From contig NW_024726283.1 in the NCBI RefSeq assembly GCF_018991925.1, positions 38,501 to 102,500 of the forward strand: a stretch of 64,000 nt of DNA, given 5' to 3'. A model generated the notes under the pieces. That model had not been told where the DNA came from, did not search any database, and worked only from the letters and a program-made list of their open reading frames with translations. The position numbers were made by a program, and so were the translations under genes. Numbering within the stretch: the first letter of the stretch is position 1; each line of letters starts with the position of its first letter. Shown here piece by piece: positions 54,803-64,000 of this stretch. Source of the DNA: Homarus americanus (taxonomy: Eukaryota > Arthropoda > Malacostraca > Decapoda > Nephropidae).

Positions 54803-57225
54803 GTTTAACGAACACTTCTCGGTTAACGGAAATTTCGGTTAACGAACTGCCTTCCATAAGGATCTTCAATTCGGTTAACGAACAAAAAGTGGGTTAGCAA
54901 TTTCTTGAACCGACCTCAACATGTTTTACTTTGCTGACGGGCAACCAGCTTTAGTATCAGTCATGTACATTAATCGGTTCTAGGGCTTAAATTCCTTACT
55001 AGTTTAGTGAATATCAAAGTTTTATACTATTCAATAATTTTAAATTTTTAATACAGTTGTACCCCACTTAACGCGGTCAATTGAACCCAGAGGGTCCCGC
55101 GTTAAGTGAAAACCGCGTTAAGTGAATAACAGAACATATGGGATTAATTCCAATAGAACCCAGCCCGACCCCCAAACTCCACTTTTTGACGACAAATAAC
55201 TATGTTGTAGTAAAAATAACATCTTAATTTTATGATGGTACATGCACACAATTAATACTTAAGAGAAATAGAGAAATACAGTCGCCAAGTTAATGTCCAT
55301 TCAAATAATGGACTCAACTCCCTCCCCCTCTTCTCACACTACACTCACTGGCTCTTCCCTCTGAGAAATTTTTGGGGGAAAACCAGGTATAGTAATAAAT
55401 AATTCCTCAAACTAAAGTTAGGATAATATAATTGACATTGCTGGATTCCTTGTAAGACCAGGAATATTTTGAATATAAATGTCATATATTTTTCACAAAA
55501 GATAACATAATTACCTAGAGAACAATTTTTATCTAAAAATTGTATGTTTAATGCAAAATATATGTTGTTTATATTCAAAATGATCACCAAATTATAAGAA
55601 TTCCAGCAATGTAAATTATATTCTGGCCGGATAATTTGTATGAATTTTATGAGCTAAAACAAATATCTACAGTTAATAAAAAAAAAAAATATTCTTCAAC
55701 ACTATCTGTCAATCAAAGTACCCCACCTTGCCTCCTCCCCTCTTCCAACCGCTCGGTCAGTCCCAACCCTCCCTCCACCCCCCACCAATCCTCCATTCAA
55801 GAGTTTTTAACATTTAGTATTAAATAATACCTCAGATTAAAGTTAGGATAATATAATTGACATTGCTGGATTCCTTGTAAGACCAGGAATATTTTGAATA
55901 TAAATGTCATATATTTTGGACAAAAGATAACATAATTACCTAGAGAACAATTTTTATCTAAAAATTGTATGTTTAATGCAAAATATATGTTGTTTATATT
56001 CAAAATGATCACCAAATTATAAGAATTCCAGCAATGTAAATTATATTCTGACCGGGTAATTTGTATGAATTTTATGAGCTAAAACAAATATCTTCAGTTA
56101 AAAAAAAATAATTCTTCACCAGGTAACAGATGGTCGGTCGGTTGGTCCCTCCCTCCCCCCCACCCCCCACCAACCGTCCCAAGGAGATGTGTGGGATAAC
56201 CACTAAATTTTAATAAATAATACCTCAAACTAAAGTTAGGATAATATAATTGACATTGCTGGATTCCTTGTAAGACCAGGAATATTTTGAATATAAATGT
56301 CATATATTTTGGACAAAAGATAACATAATTACCTAGAGAAAAATTTTTATCTAAAAATTGTATGTTTAATGCAAAATATATGTTGTTTATATTCAAAATG
56401 ATCACCAAATTATAAGAATTCCAGCAATGTAAATTATATTCTGGCTGGGTAATTTGTATGAATTTTATGAGCTAAAACAGGCAGTCAGGCAGGGTGGCGG
56501 GTGGGGGATGGTGCGAATCTAAAAATTGCTCTCGAGCCGGACACTCACCGCGTTGCTGTGGAAAAATCCGCGTTAAGTGAAAGTTCAGCTTTGGCAAGGC
56601 ACCGCGTATATGCGAAAACGCGTTAAGTGAAAGCGCGTTAAGCGGGGTAATACTGTATTAATTTTTTTAGTCATTTTAACAATTATTGAACATAATTGAA
56701 GGTAAAGAAACTTGTTTCTGGCATGCCATCCCGCCTGTTAACACACCAGACAGGCGTTAGTCTCTCTCTGTTTTCACTGGAGGTAACATCTTGCTTGAGA
56801 CTCCCTTCAACTAAATGCTTTTTTCTGTGTTTCCAAGCAAATTATTGGTCATTTTGATATATATTTTACATATTGACAATATATAATGCAGTGCAGTGTT
56901 GATTTAAAGAAAATAATCTTGAATTACACCAAGAGAGCTATAATTTTATGGGTGAAATGGCACCATGGGGTGACTTCTCCTCCACCCCAATGCCTTCTCT
57001 TCTTCCTTCTCCTCCACCCCCATTCTAATAACCATCATCATCATCATCATCCAGGAGCCTTCTACATACACACCTCAAAGTAAGTGTACTTTTCTACCTT
57101 TTTTGTTGAATTTAGGCAATTTTCGGTGAGCTGGAACCAATTACCCAAAAACCCATTGAAACAATGGTTTCGGTTAACGAACGACCTTCTGGAACGGATT
57201 GAGTTCGTTAACCGAGGGGTCACTG
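54803..57225. mobile_element. Family S element copy 2, left-truncated, with E4 inside
   Basis: Matches S1 from its thirteenth base (TTTAACGAACACTTCTCGG) to its right end CGAGGGGTCACTG followed by TA. The outer left 12 bases are replaced by a GC-rich join to (AC)n. E4 interrupts it. Confidence 0.85.
55054..56655 (-). mobile_element. Family E element copy 4 with three palindromic units (1602 bp)
   Basis: Ends CAGTTGTACCCCACTTAACG and TTAAGCGGGGTAATACTG, TA on both sides. The empty site is in S1 (about 24886). Palindromic units at 55420-55624, 55845-56049 and 56239-56442; C-rich spacers at about 55764-55795 and 56139-56180. Its left 120 bp are almost identical to the left end of E5. Confidence 0.92.
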
Positions 57226-57355
57226 TATACAGTATATCAGAGATGTATGCCGTATAATGAATAATCTTTATACCTGTGTTCATAGGTAAGGGAGGTTGTA
57301 ATTTACCTGTATATGAAAGTGAAACTGTGAATTAATTACTTTTTTTCCATTTCAG

Positions 57356-57481
57356 AGGGCTTTGAACTTCCTCTTGGAAAATATTACTTTGTTCATCGGT
57401 GCCATGGGAAGTTGTATCATCGCTTGGTCTTCTGTGCTAGTTGCTGCTGGTGTGATCAATATATTATATACAATAGCCCAG
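57356..57481 (+). CDS. Exon 5: polytopic membrane protein
   Basis: Acceptor ACTTTTTTTCCATTTCAG, donor GTAAGT, 42 codons, phase 0 at both ends. Reads RALNFLLENITLFIGAMGSC then IIAWSSVLVAAGVINILYTI, mostly one long hydrophobic region (one or two membrane passes). S2 ends 130 bp upstream. No stop codon, so the gene continues beyond; I find no further exon before 64000. Confidence 0.85.
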
Positions 57482-57586
57482 GTAAGTACTTCTTGTACAT
57501 ATGCACTCCTACAGTTTTTATCTCTGCTTCCTTATACGCCTGCTAGTTAGGATATCTGGTTTGATTGTTCTGTTGTAATCTCTGTA

Positions 57587-57960
57587 CAGTAGACTTGCAG
57601 CTTACGCTGGGCTTACATTCCTGGGACCCAGCGTAAAGTAAGAAAGACTCCTAAAAATCCCCTAAATCGCCCTTAAATCACTATATACAGTGGTCCTTGA
57701 TTAACGAACGGTTCAATTAACAAAATTTCAGTTAACGAATTAGCTCCCATAAGGATCTTCAATTCGGTTAACAAACAAAACTTCGATTAACGAAACCTTA
57801 TGACAAACACGTTTTGTTGTGAGCCTCAGCTGATCGGCTAGTCCGCCAATACAGTAATTTGTTCTATGTTTACATTTGTTTCCAGTGGAGTAAATATCAA
57901 GAAAGTTGTGTTCTTGAATATTTTTGCATTTTTTTTTTAATTATTGGTCATTCTAAAATT
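57587..57960. mobile_element. Family Z terminus and truncated R-like element
   Basis: CAGTAGACTTGCAGCTTACG after TA (about 57587) is a CAG-type end. At about 57689, CAGTGGTCCTTGATTAACG begins a stretch matching R up to about 57960 (TTTCCAGTGGAGTAAATATC). Neither has a recognised right end. Confidence 0.55.
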
Positions 57961-58523
57961 TAGCAATCCAAGTTTTTCAACTAATATTTTTGGCTCGATA
58001 TATGTAACTTTATTAATTTATTTTTACTCATTTACATGCACACACTGTCCCAAGGGCAAAGCTGTACTGTACAGTCAGCCAAAGATGCACTGACCCCACC
58101 CTGGGTTTCATGCTTGCAATTTTACCTGGCAATACTTGAAGGAAAGAAGGCTGTATGTAAAGGTGATTGCGATTGGTGGATTTATTTTTGGCTGTATCGA
58201 TGTCAGGATAAATATTAAGCAATCCAAAACTAGAATTTTTACAATAATAAATTATTCATCGTTATTTAAGATCATGACAAGTTTCCAAATATTCGTATAT
58301 TTGCTTAAATAATAAAGAAATTATATCGATGACTTGGCAACGCAACAACAATCAGGGCTGCCACGAGATTCTCACATCAAATTTCAAGAATATACAATAT
58401 GTTCCACTATTAATCTTGAGTATTTCATGAAAGAATTAATTGTCTTTAAAATGTGAGCATTACATAATATAATTTGACGTAAGATAGAGAGCAGACACTG
58501 TAATAGATTCAACTGACACAATA
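57961..58523. other. No gene recognised
   Basis: AT-rich DNA. 60-64 codon frames on both strands at about 58028-58222 overlap and carry no recognisable domain. Confidence 0.4.
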
Positions 58524-59781
58524 CAGGTTGTGCCTCTCTAGTCCGGCAACCTCGGGACCTGACCGGTGCCGGACCATGGAAATTCACCCTTTTCCTGGAT
58601 AGATAGTGACTTGTGCTCATGCCTGGAAGCACTAGCACCATTTTCTCTGCGTCATGGTCTCTTTGAAGACATATTGAAGGGTTAAATGTCGTATAGTAGC
58701 TTCTCAAATTTCGCGAGTTTTTAATTCTTAACGTATTTTATTGGAACGCACAAAAAAATAAATAAATAAAAATTTTGACGGCGAAAACTTGAATTTCGAC
58801 AGGTTTCAACGGCCCGCCAACGTGGAGACGACGTGCATAATCGTGTAAACAGCGTCATTTCTCATGCAAAATTCGTATTGTTTATTACTGAATGTCTTTT
58901 TTATTGGATAATGTTTATGTGCCGTAATTCATTAATAATACATTAATTAGTGATGGATTTCATTATTCAATATTAATATTCTTGATAATGGTAAAAGAAA
59001 AAAGAGATCGCATATGTAAGTGCGCATGCGCACACGTGAAAACATATCGTCATTACTTTACATAAGAATATGAAAGCAACACTTATTTACTGTTCATATA
59101 TATTTTAATTAATGTTTCTGAATTTGTTTTTATTGAATTAATGTACGTGTGTGCAAAATTAACAATACAATTTATTAATAATACGTGGAATATTAGAGGA
59201 GACGAGACCGCTGCCGGCATTGTTTATGTTAAAGCTTACGAAACCAGTGACTGACTGGTTCTACATATAAAACTGAAGAAAATAAGACCTGAGTTTAGCT
59301 GTAGTAAAATTAATGTAAAAAATGAATATGGTTGCTTGAAGTACCTGTAATGTTATTTAATGTTAATAAATGGAACAATATAAGTAGCTAACCATTAATG
59401 GTAAAAAAAAAAGTGAGACTGCTCGTATGTAAGTGCGCACCTGTGAAAATATATCGTCATTACTCTACATAAGAATATGACATACTTATTTATATATCTC
59501 TTTGAAAGTTGTCTTGTGCTCTATATAACGAAGACTGCCAGATGTAAACAAGCCTTAATTTCCTTGGCTTTTTTTTTTTTAAGAAGTTAAGCTCACCCGG
59601 GCATAGGTCACTGACCCACATTGGGGCCCTAGAGGCAAAAATTTAATACTCCTGTAATAATAATAATAATTCAGATAAGGAAAAAAAAAAGCTGCCTATC
59701 TACCTATTGGACAAACTAAAATCGTTCCGGACCACGGGAGTTTCCGGACCACAGAATGCCGGACTAGAGAGGTACAACCTG
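58524..59781. mobile_element. Family A element copy 4 (1258 bp)
   Basis: Same termini as A1 with one changed base near the left end, TA on both sides. The first block C repeat has suffered several deletions (58860-58990). The GC-rich module is at about 59576-59680. Confidence 0.9.
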
Positions 59782-60129
59782 TACCTGTAATGGTATGTGG
59801 TATCCCTGCACCAGAGCCGCACGGATGTGTGAAGAAGGGAAAACACTGAAGTGGTCATTTTGGTGTTCTACTAACTGCATTTGATGGTATTATTATTGAT
59901 AACTGAGTGAGAGAGAGAGTCAGGCAAAGACAGAGTGTACTTATATAGAGTTGATGACTCAGAAAGGGGTTGAATAGCTCTCAATTTTTTTGGGGGGGGG
60001 GTTTTGTTCCTCATCTTTTTTCTTTATTTTTTATTCATATTGCAACTGGCTTTATTGTCGTTGCATAATTTAAATTTAAGGTTTATAATATATTTCTTTC
60101 TTTCGAAGATTAAAATACTGTATAGACAG

Positions 60130-61031
60130 GTATATTATTTACAGTGTATTGTTTAATAACGGGTCCATCCACCCTCCTTATCAATTACAGCTTGCAGCCT
60201 CCGATGCATACAAGATACGGTGTTTGTAACATGCTCAGGTTTGTTTCTAAAAGTCTCCCACTGTCTTGCCACAAGGTCAAACAGCTGGTTCGGCGTCCTC
60301 TCGAACTTGGGCTCCCAGGAGTTGACTACAGCTCCTCCCCGACTTACGACCTACTCGACTTACAACCACCCGCACTTACAACCTGCCTCAGCCGTACCAA
60401 ATTTGGTCAAATTACGTATTTTCAACTCCCAAAGTCAGGACACAGACATAAATTTTCGTTTGTAATTCACTTTAAAATGGCTGGCAAGCTTAAAACTGAG
60501 TATTTTGTGGTGCTGAGAAGAAAAAGAGACACCCATTTTAGATTTTCTATGCATTATTTAAGCATTTCCGACTTACAACCATTTCGACTTAAGACCTGGA
60601 TTTGGGTCCCTAACCCCGTCGTAAGTCCGGGAGGAGCTGTATTTGCCCAGATATTTTCAATGGGATTCATGTCGCATCTCTTGCTCGGCAATTCCAAGAG
60701 CCTGAGGTGTTGCTGCCCGTCAAACACGACGCACTGCTCTGGCTGTGTGGATGGGGCATCTATCATGAATAAAAGTAATTGACCCAGCAGGGAATGGGAA
60801 ATTGCATTCCTGAATTGAAGGGAGGAACTGATTCTGCATGATGTCTAGGTATTTATTTGCCATAAACCTCCCCTTAATTTGGAAAACATCTCCCATACCG
60901 TGCAGGGATATGTAGCACCACACTTTCAGCGTCACATGCCCACTTCTAGCCACCTCGTATATGTGGGCCCTGTCGTATCTCCAGGAAGGGAAAGCATGAT
61001 ACAAATATAAATATATTGGCCTAATTAAGCT
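60130..61031 (-). pseudogene. mariner/Tc1-type transposase remnant, interrupted by T2
   Basis: Minus-strand reading gives YDRAHIYEVARSGHVTLKVW, MGDVFQIKGRFMANKYLDIM, FIHDRCPIHTARAVR (second catalytic Asp) and CDMNPIENIWAN (third catalytic region). After a 311 bp T insertion follow NSWEPKFERTPNQLFDLVAR, QWETFRNKPEHVTNT and INKEGGW-like tail (VIDKEGGWTRY, stop). The N-terminal part is missing where E5 begins. Truncated, frameshifted and interrupted, so inactive. Confidence 0.85.
60329..60639. mobile_element. Family T MITE copy 2 (311 bp)
   Basis: Ends CAGCTCCTCCCCGACTTACG and CGTAAGTCCGGGAGGAGCTG, TA on both sides. It splits the mariner remnant just after NPIENIWAN. The 212-codon plus frame (60144-60782) running through T and the mariner is a chance reading of the wrong strand. 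Confidence 0.92.
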
Positions 61032-61368
61032 ACAGTTGTACCCCACTTAACGCGGTCAATTGAACCCAGAGGGTCCCGCGTTAAGTGAATAACAGAACAT
61101 ATGGGATTAATTCCAATAGAACCCAGCCCGACCCCCAAACTCCACTTTTTGACGACAAATAACTATGTTGTAGTAAAAATTCTATCTTAACTTTATGGTG
61201 GCATGAAAAACAAGTAATATAGAAGAGGTTAGGTTAGGAAAGATAAAGGTTAACATAGGAAAAATAAAGAATAGGTTAAAAAACGAAAATTTTTGAGGAA
61301 CACTCACGGTAGTAGAAGAGATGGGTCGGCATACGGGGATGGAGGCTGGTTCCGAGGCAGAGGGCAGA

Positions 61369-63299
61369 TTACTGCCCCTCAGGTGAATCACCATTACTAG
61401 GTGAATCACCATTACTAGATGAATCAATATCACTGTCACTTACAGTTGTCATGGCTTCCCTGACAAATCCCTCAAAATCAACTTCACTATCACTATCACT
61501 GGCTTGGGCTGGCTGTGGTGGGTTGCGGGCGAAGAACTCGGTTATGCTTTGCTGACGGCTGGCTTTGATGTTGTCATGATACACCGTGATGTACGGCTCC
61601 ATAGCCTGCACCAGTCGGGTATGGAAGACGTCATGGCGTTCATCGTCAGTGTCGCGGGAAACGATGGACTTAATTTTTTCTGTTAACTCTATGACACACT
61701 TAATATCACTATGACTTAAACTAGGTTCTTCGGAGAATGACGCACCTTCTTCCTCCTCTTCACTGGCGGGTTCTTCTTCCAACATCTCGTCGGCAGTCAC
61801 TTCAGGATCTCTGATCACCTCCATGATGTCTTCGTTGGTGGTCTCGGAGAAGCCTTCAGCTGTAATACTGAGCGCAGCTTCTCTGGCAAGGTCCACTGCT
61901 ACTGCAACAGTCTGAACCTGACCAGTCACAGGTTCACTCCTCCTCTCACCTGGTATGCCATGCAACACATGTCTCCATGCGTGACGAATCGTAGCAATAG
62001 ACAGCAGATTCCATGCCTCCACCAAGAAGTCTACAGCTTGTTTGACGTTAAACTTCTTCCAAAATTGTTTGACGAGAAGTTCTTGAGTCGCCGCCTCTTG
62101 TTCCTTGTCCTCGTCGCTTTTACTCTCGCTGTCGGTGTCACCCAGCTTACGCAACTCATCCTTGGTGTTGGTAGAGTCGTTCAGGAGCTTGAATTTCTTT
62201 GCCGAGTATGCAGCTTTAACATTGCAGATTAACTCCTGGTCCATGGGCTGGATTAATGACGTAGTGTTGGGAGGAAGGAAGACCACTTTTACGTTGGGGT
62301 GACGATCCATAAGTAGGGGCGAGTGTCCAGGTGCGTTGTCAAGGAGCAACAAAATATTGAAAGGAACATTCTGTTGCTCGCAGAATTTCTGCACGTCAGG
62401 AACAAAACAGTTGTCAAACCAGAAGAGGGACAGAGAAGAGGACATCCACGCCTTACGTGCGGTTAGCCAGTGGACATTAAGCTTGTTCATGTCCATATTC
62501 TTGTAGGCGTGCGGCTTGCGGGCTTTGTGAATCACCGATAACTTTGGTTTACAGGTACCGGAGGCATTGGTGGTAAACAGGACGGTGATGCGTTCCTTCT
62601 GCATCTTCCGGCCCCTTACCTTGCTCGCAGACTGGACAACGAAGGTCTTGGAAGGTAACTTTTCCAGAAAAGACCAGATTCGTCCATGTTAAACACCTGG
62701 TCGTCACTGTACTGTCCTTCCTCCATAATCTCACGTAAAAACGGAGGAAAATCTCTAGCCGCCGCACGGTCAGCACTCGCTTCCTCACCAACAATGCTGA
62801 TGTTGGTGACCTTGTTCCTCCTCTTAAACCTATGCAGCCAACCATGGGAAGCATTGAAGGGTTTGGGCTCTGCAATTCCCAGTTTACGTGTCACTGCTGC
62901 GTATAGCTCACGTGCGTACTCCTGCACTGAGCGCGTGTCCACCGCCATGTTGCGTCGCGCCTGACGCACCAAATAACTCACCAGCAAAGTTTCCACTTTT
63001 GCCAGCACCCTGTTCTGGCAATACCTGATAGATGAAGCACCTGCAGACTTTGTGATCTTCATGTGCTCCTTTATCTTGGCTGCATCCTTCTTTATTGTAC
63101 GAATCGTAGATTCGTTGACGCCATGCTGGCGCGCGAGATCAACTTGGCGTCTTCCTTTCTCCAAATCTTGAACAATTTGGTACTTCAGCTCGTAGCTTAA
63201 TGAACGTCGTGTCTTCTTTGGTTTAGTGCCGCTGGGTCCAGGTAAGGAAAGGTTTCTCTCTGGGGGTGGTGGTCCGGCGGAAGCCATTTTACGGAACAA
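61369..63299 (-). pseudogene. Tigger/pogo transposase, one frameshift
   Basis: N-terminal part (63299-62616, 227 codons): psq-type helix-turn-helix (SYELKYQIVQDLEKGRRQVD, GVNESTIRTIKK), CENP-B-type second helix-turn-helix (FNASHGWLHRFKRRN), then first catalytic Asp in FNMDESGLFWK. A single-base loss in an A run at about 62660 throws the frame. The C-terminal part (62604-61369, 411 codons) resumes with MQKERITVLFTTNASG, second Asp in LLLLDNAPGHSP and third in LIQPMDQELI, with 32 residues between these two. An acidic tail contains QQSITEFF, matching a PCNA-interacting box known from pogo transposases. MASAGPPPPERN at 63285 could be the true start. Apart from the frameshift I see no lesion. Confidence 0.93.
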
Positions 63300-63386
63300 T
63301 GGATGCGCGTTAACCCGGCGTGGCCTTGAGGGATGAAACTGCCGCGGCTAGGTCAAGCGTCGTCTCTCCTCCCTCCCTCCCTCCCC

Positions 63387-63490
63387 GGGGTAGTCACGTC
63401 ATAATACTTTAAGCCAATTACAGCTAGCAGCAGAGGGGGGTAGGGCTGCATGGCCAATCACAGTCCGAGACGTCATATGACGTCAGTGAT
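63387..63490 (-). promoter_or_regulatory. Candidate transposase promoter with CRE palindrome
   Basis: A 16-bp perfect palindrome with two TGACGTC-type half-palindromes (63469-63484, GACGTCATATGACGTC), a further CACGTCATAAT at about 63392 and inverted CCAAT boxes (63413, 63453) lie about 90-200 bp upstream of the transposase start. The region is GC-rich. Function is inferred from position and motif only. Confidence 0.4.
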
Positions 63491-63747
63491 AACGCAACAA
63501 AGACACACACTGCGCAACCTTACCGCGCCGCTTACCCAAGCGGAGGGAGGAGGAGGGAGAGGCAGGCAGGCAGGAGGGCGGGTGGGTGGCGCGTGGCGCG
63601 TGGTCAAAATCTAAAAATAGCATCCGAGCCGGACACTCACCGCGTAGCTGTGGAAAAACCCGCGTTAAGTGAAAGTTCAGCTTTGGCAAGGCACCGCGTA
63701 TATGATAAAACGCGTTAAGTGAAAGCGCGTTAAGCGGGGTAAAACTG

Positions 63748-64000
63748 TATTACATCCTATATTAAGTTTGTAGTATAATACTTGAAAAGAAATTTTAATG
63801 TTATGCGATAATCTTAAAGACTTTTATTTGAAAATGTATAATGAGCTGTTCGATGTTTTATGTCAATATCGACAAATACGGTATAAATCTTATTTTAATC
63901 ATTATGGACTTGTTAATATGTTAAGCTTACTTACCTTGTGCAATTTGGCCGCCACAATTTAAATTTACCGTGGTTAGTACTGGCAAAAGTCTTCTCATCC
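63748..64000. other. No gene recognised
   Basis: AT-rich flanking DNA. A minus-strand donor-like site (ACAAGGTAAGTAAGC, complement of about 63925-63940) is noted but has no supported exon. Confidence 0.4.

Larger units (their letters stand above)
61033..63747 (-). mobile_element. Family E element copy 5: near-complete Tigger-like transposon (2715 bp)
   Basis: Ends CAGTTGTACCCCACTTAACG and TTAAGCGGGGTAAAACTG, TA on both sides, with sub-terminal GCGTTAAGTG repeats at both ends. It contains a transposase gene on the minus strand and no palindromic units. This copy identifies families E and F as pogo/Tigger relatives. Confidence 0.95.

Noticed and set aside
60144..60782. 212-codon plus-strand frame
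   Set aside because: It runs antisense through a mariner transposase remnant and across the T2 MITE. The motifs are on the minus strand.

Overview
The window looks like a piece of a large, AT-rich, repeat-laden animal genome, most likely an arthropod and plausibly a decapod crustacean. The reasons are spliced exons with GT-AG borders and multi-kilobase introns, dense dinucleotide and trinucleotide microsatellites, and several pogo/Tigger DNA transposon lineages together with APE-type LINE and mariner debris. The species call is inference. I see no prokaryotic genes, rRNA, tRNA or CRISPR array.

Host gene: I find five consecutive exons of one plus-strand gene (20072-20279, 20524-20736, 34632-34988, 48312-48485, 57356-57481). 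All four introns between them are phase 0. The conceptual product (about 359 residues, open at both ends) is a polytopic membrane protein with about seven hydrophobic segments. I cannot assign it to a named family. Its introns are 244 bp, 13.9 kb, 13.3 kb and 8.9 kb, and the three long ones are built largely from transposons. A GC-richer, CRE-containing stretch at 16380-17090 is a weak candidate for its promoter or first exon.

Transposons: almost everything else is pogo/Tigger-type DNA elements that start CAG, end CTG and are flanked by duplicated TA. I labelled the families A to Z for this window only. Family E is the best documented. Copy E5 (61033-63747) carries a nearly intact Tigger transposase (psq helix-turn-helix, DDD catalytic residues, C-terminal PCNA-box-like motif) broken by one single-base frameshift. 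Other E and F copies have lost the transposase and instead carry one, two or three copies of a ~210 bp palindromic unit separated by G-rich spacers. Many elements are nested. Element U (35008-45300) alone has swollen to 10.3 kb by repeated insertion and begins 19 bp after a splice donor. Paired occupied and empty copies inside the window confirm TA duplication for several insertions.

Other layout: 1-5.4 kb holds LINE endonuclease/RT debris plus small MITEs. 5.4-13.4 kb is repeat X with A, B, G, H and T insertions. 13.4-19.8 kb holds E copies, a possible promoter region and a pogo remnant. 26.4-31.3 kb is a second X copy with E, F and G insertions. 31.7-33.2 kb is a dead LINE reverse transcriptase. 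49.7-54.8 kb is three LINE 3' ends, each followed by (ATT)n and (AC)n, including 536 bp of AC and 730 bp of CT, plus a minisatellite. 58.5-64 kb is an A element, a mariner remnant interrupted by a MITE, and E5.
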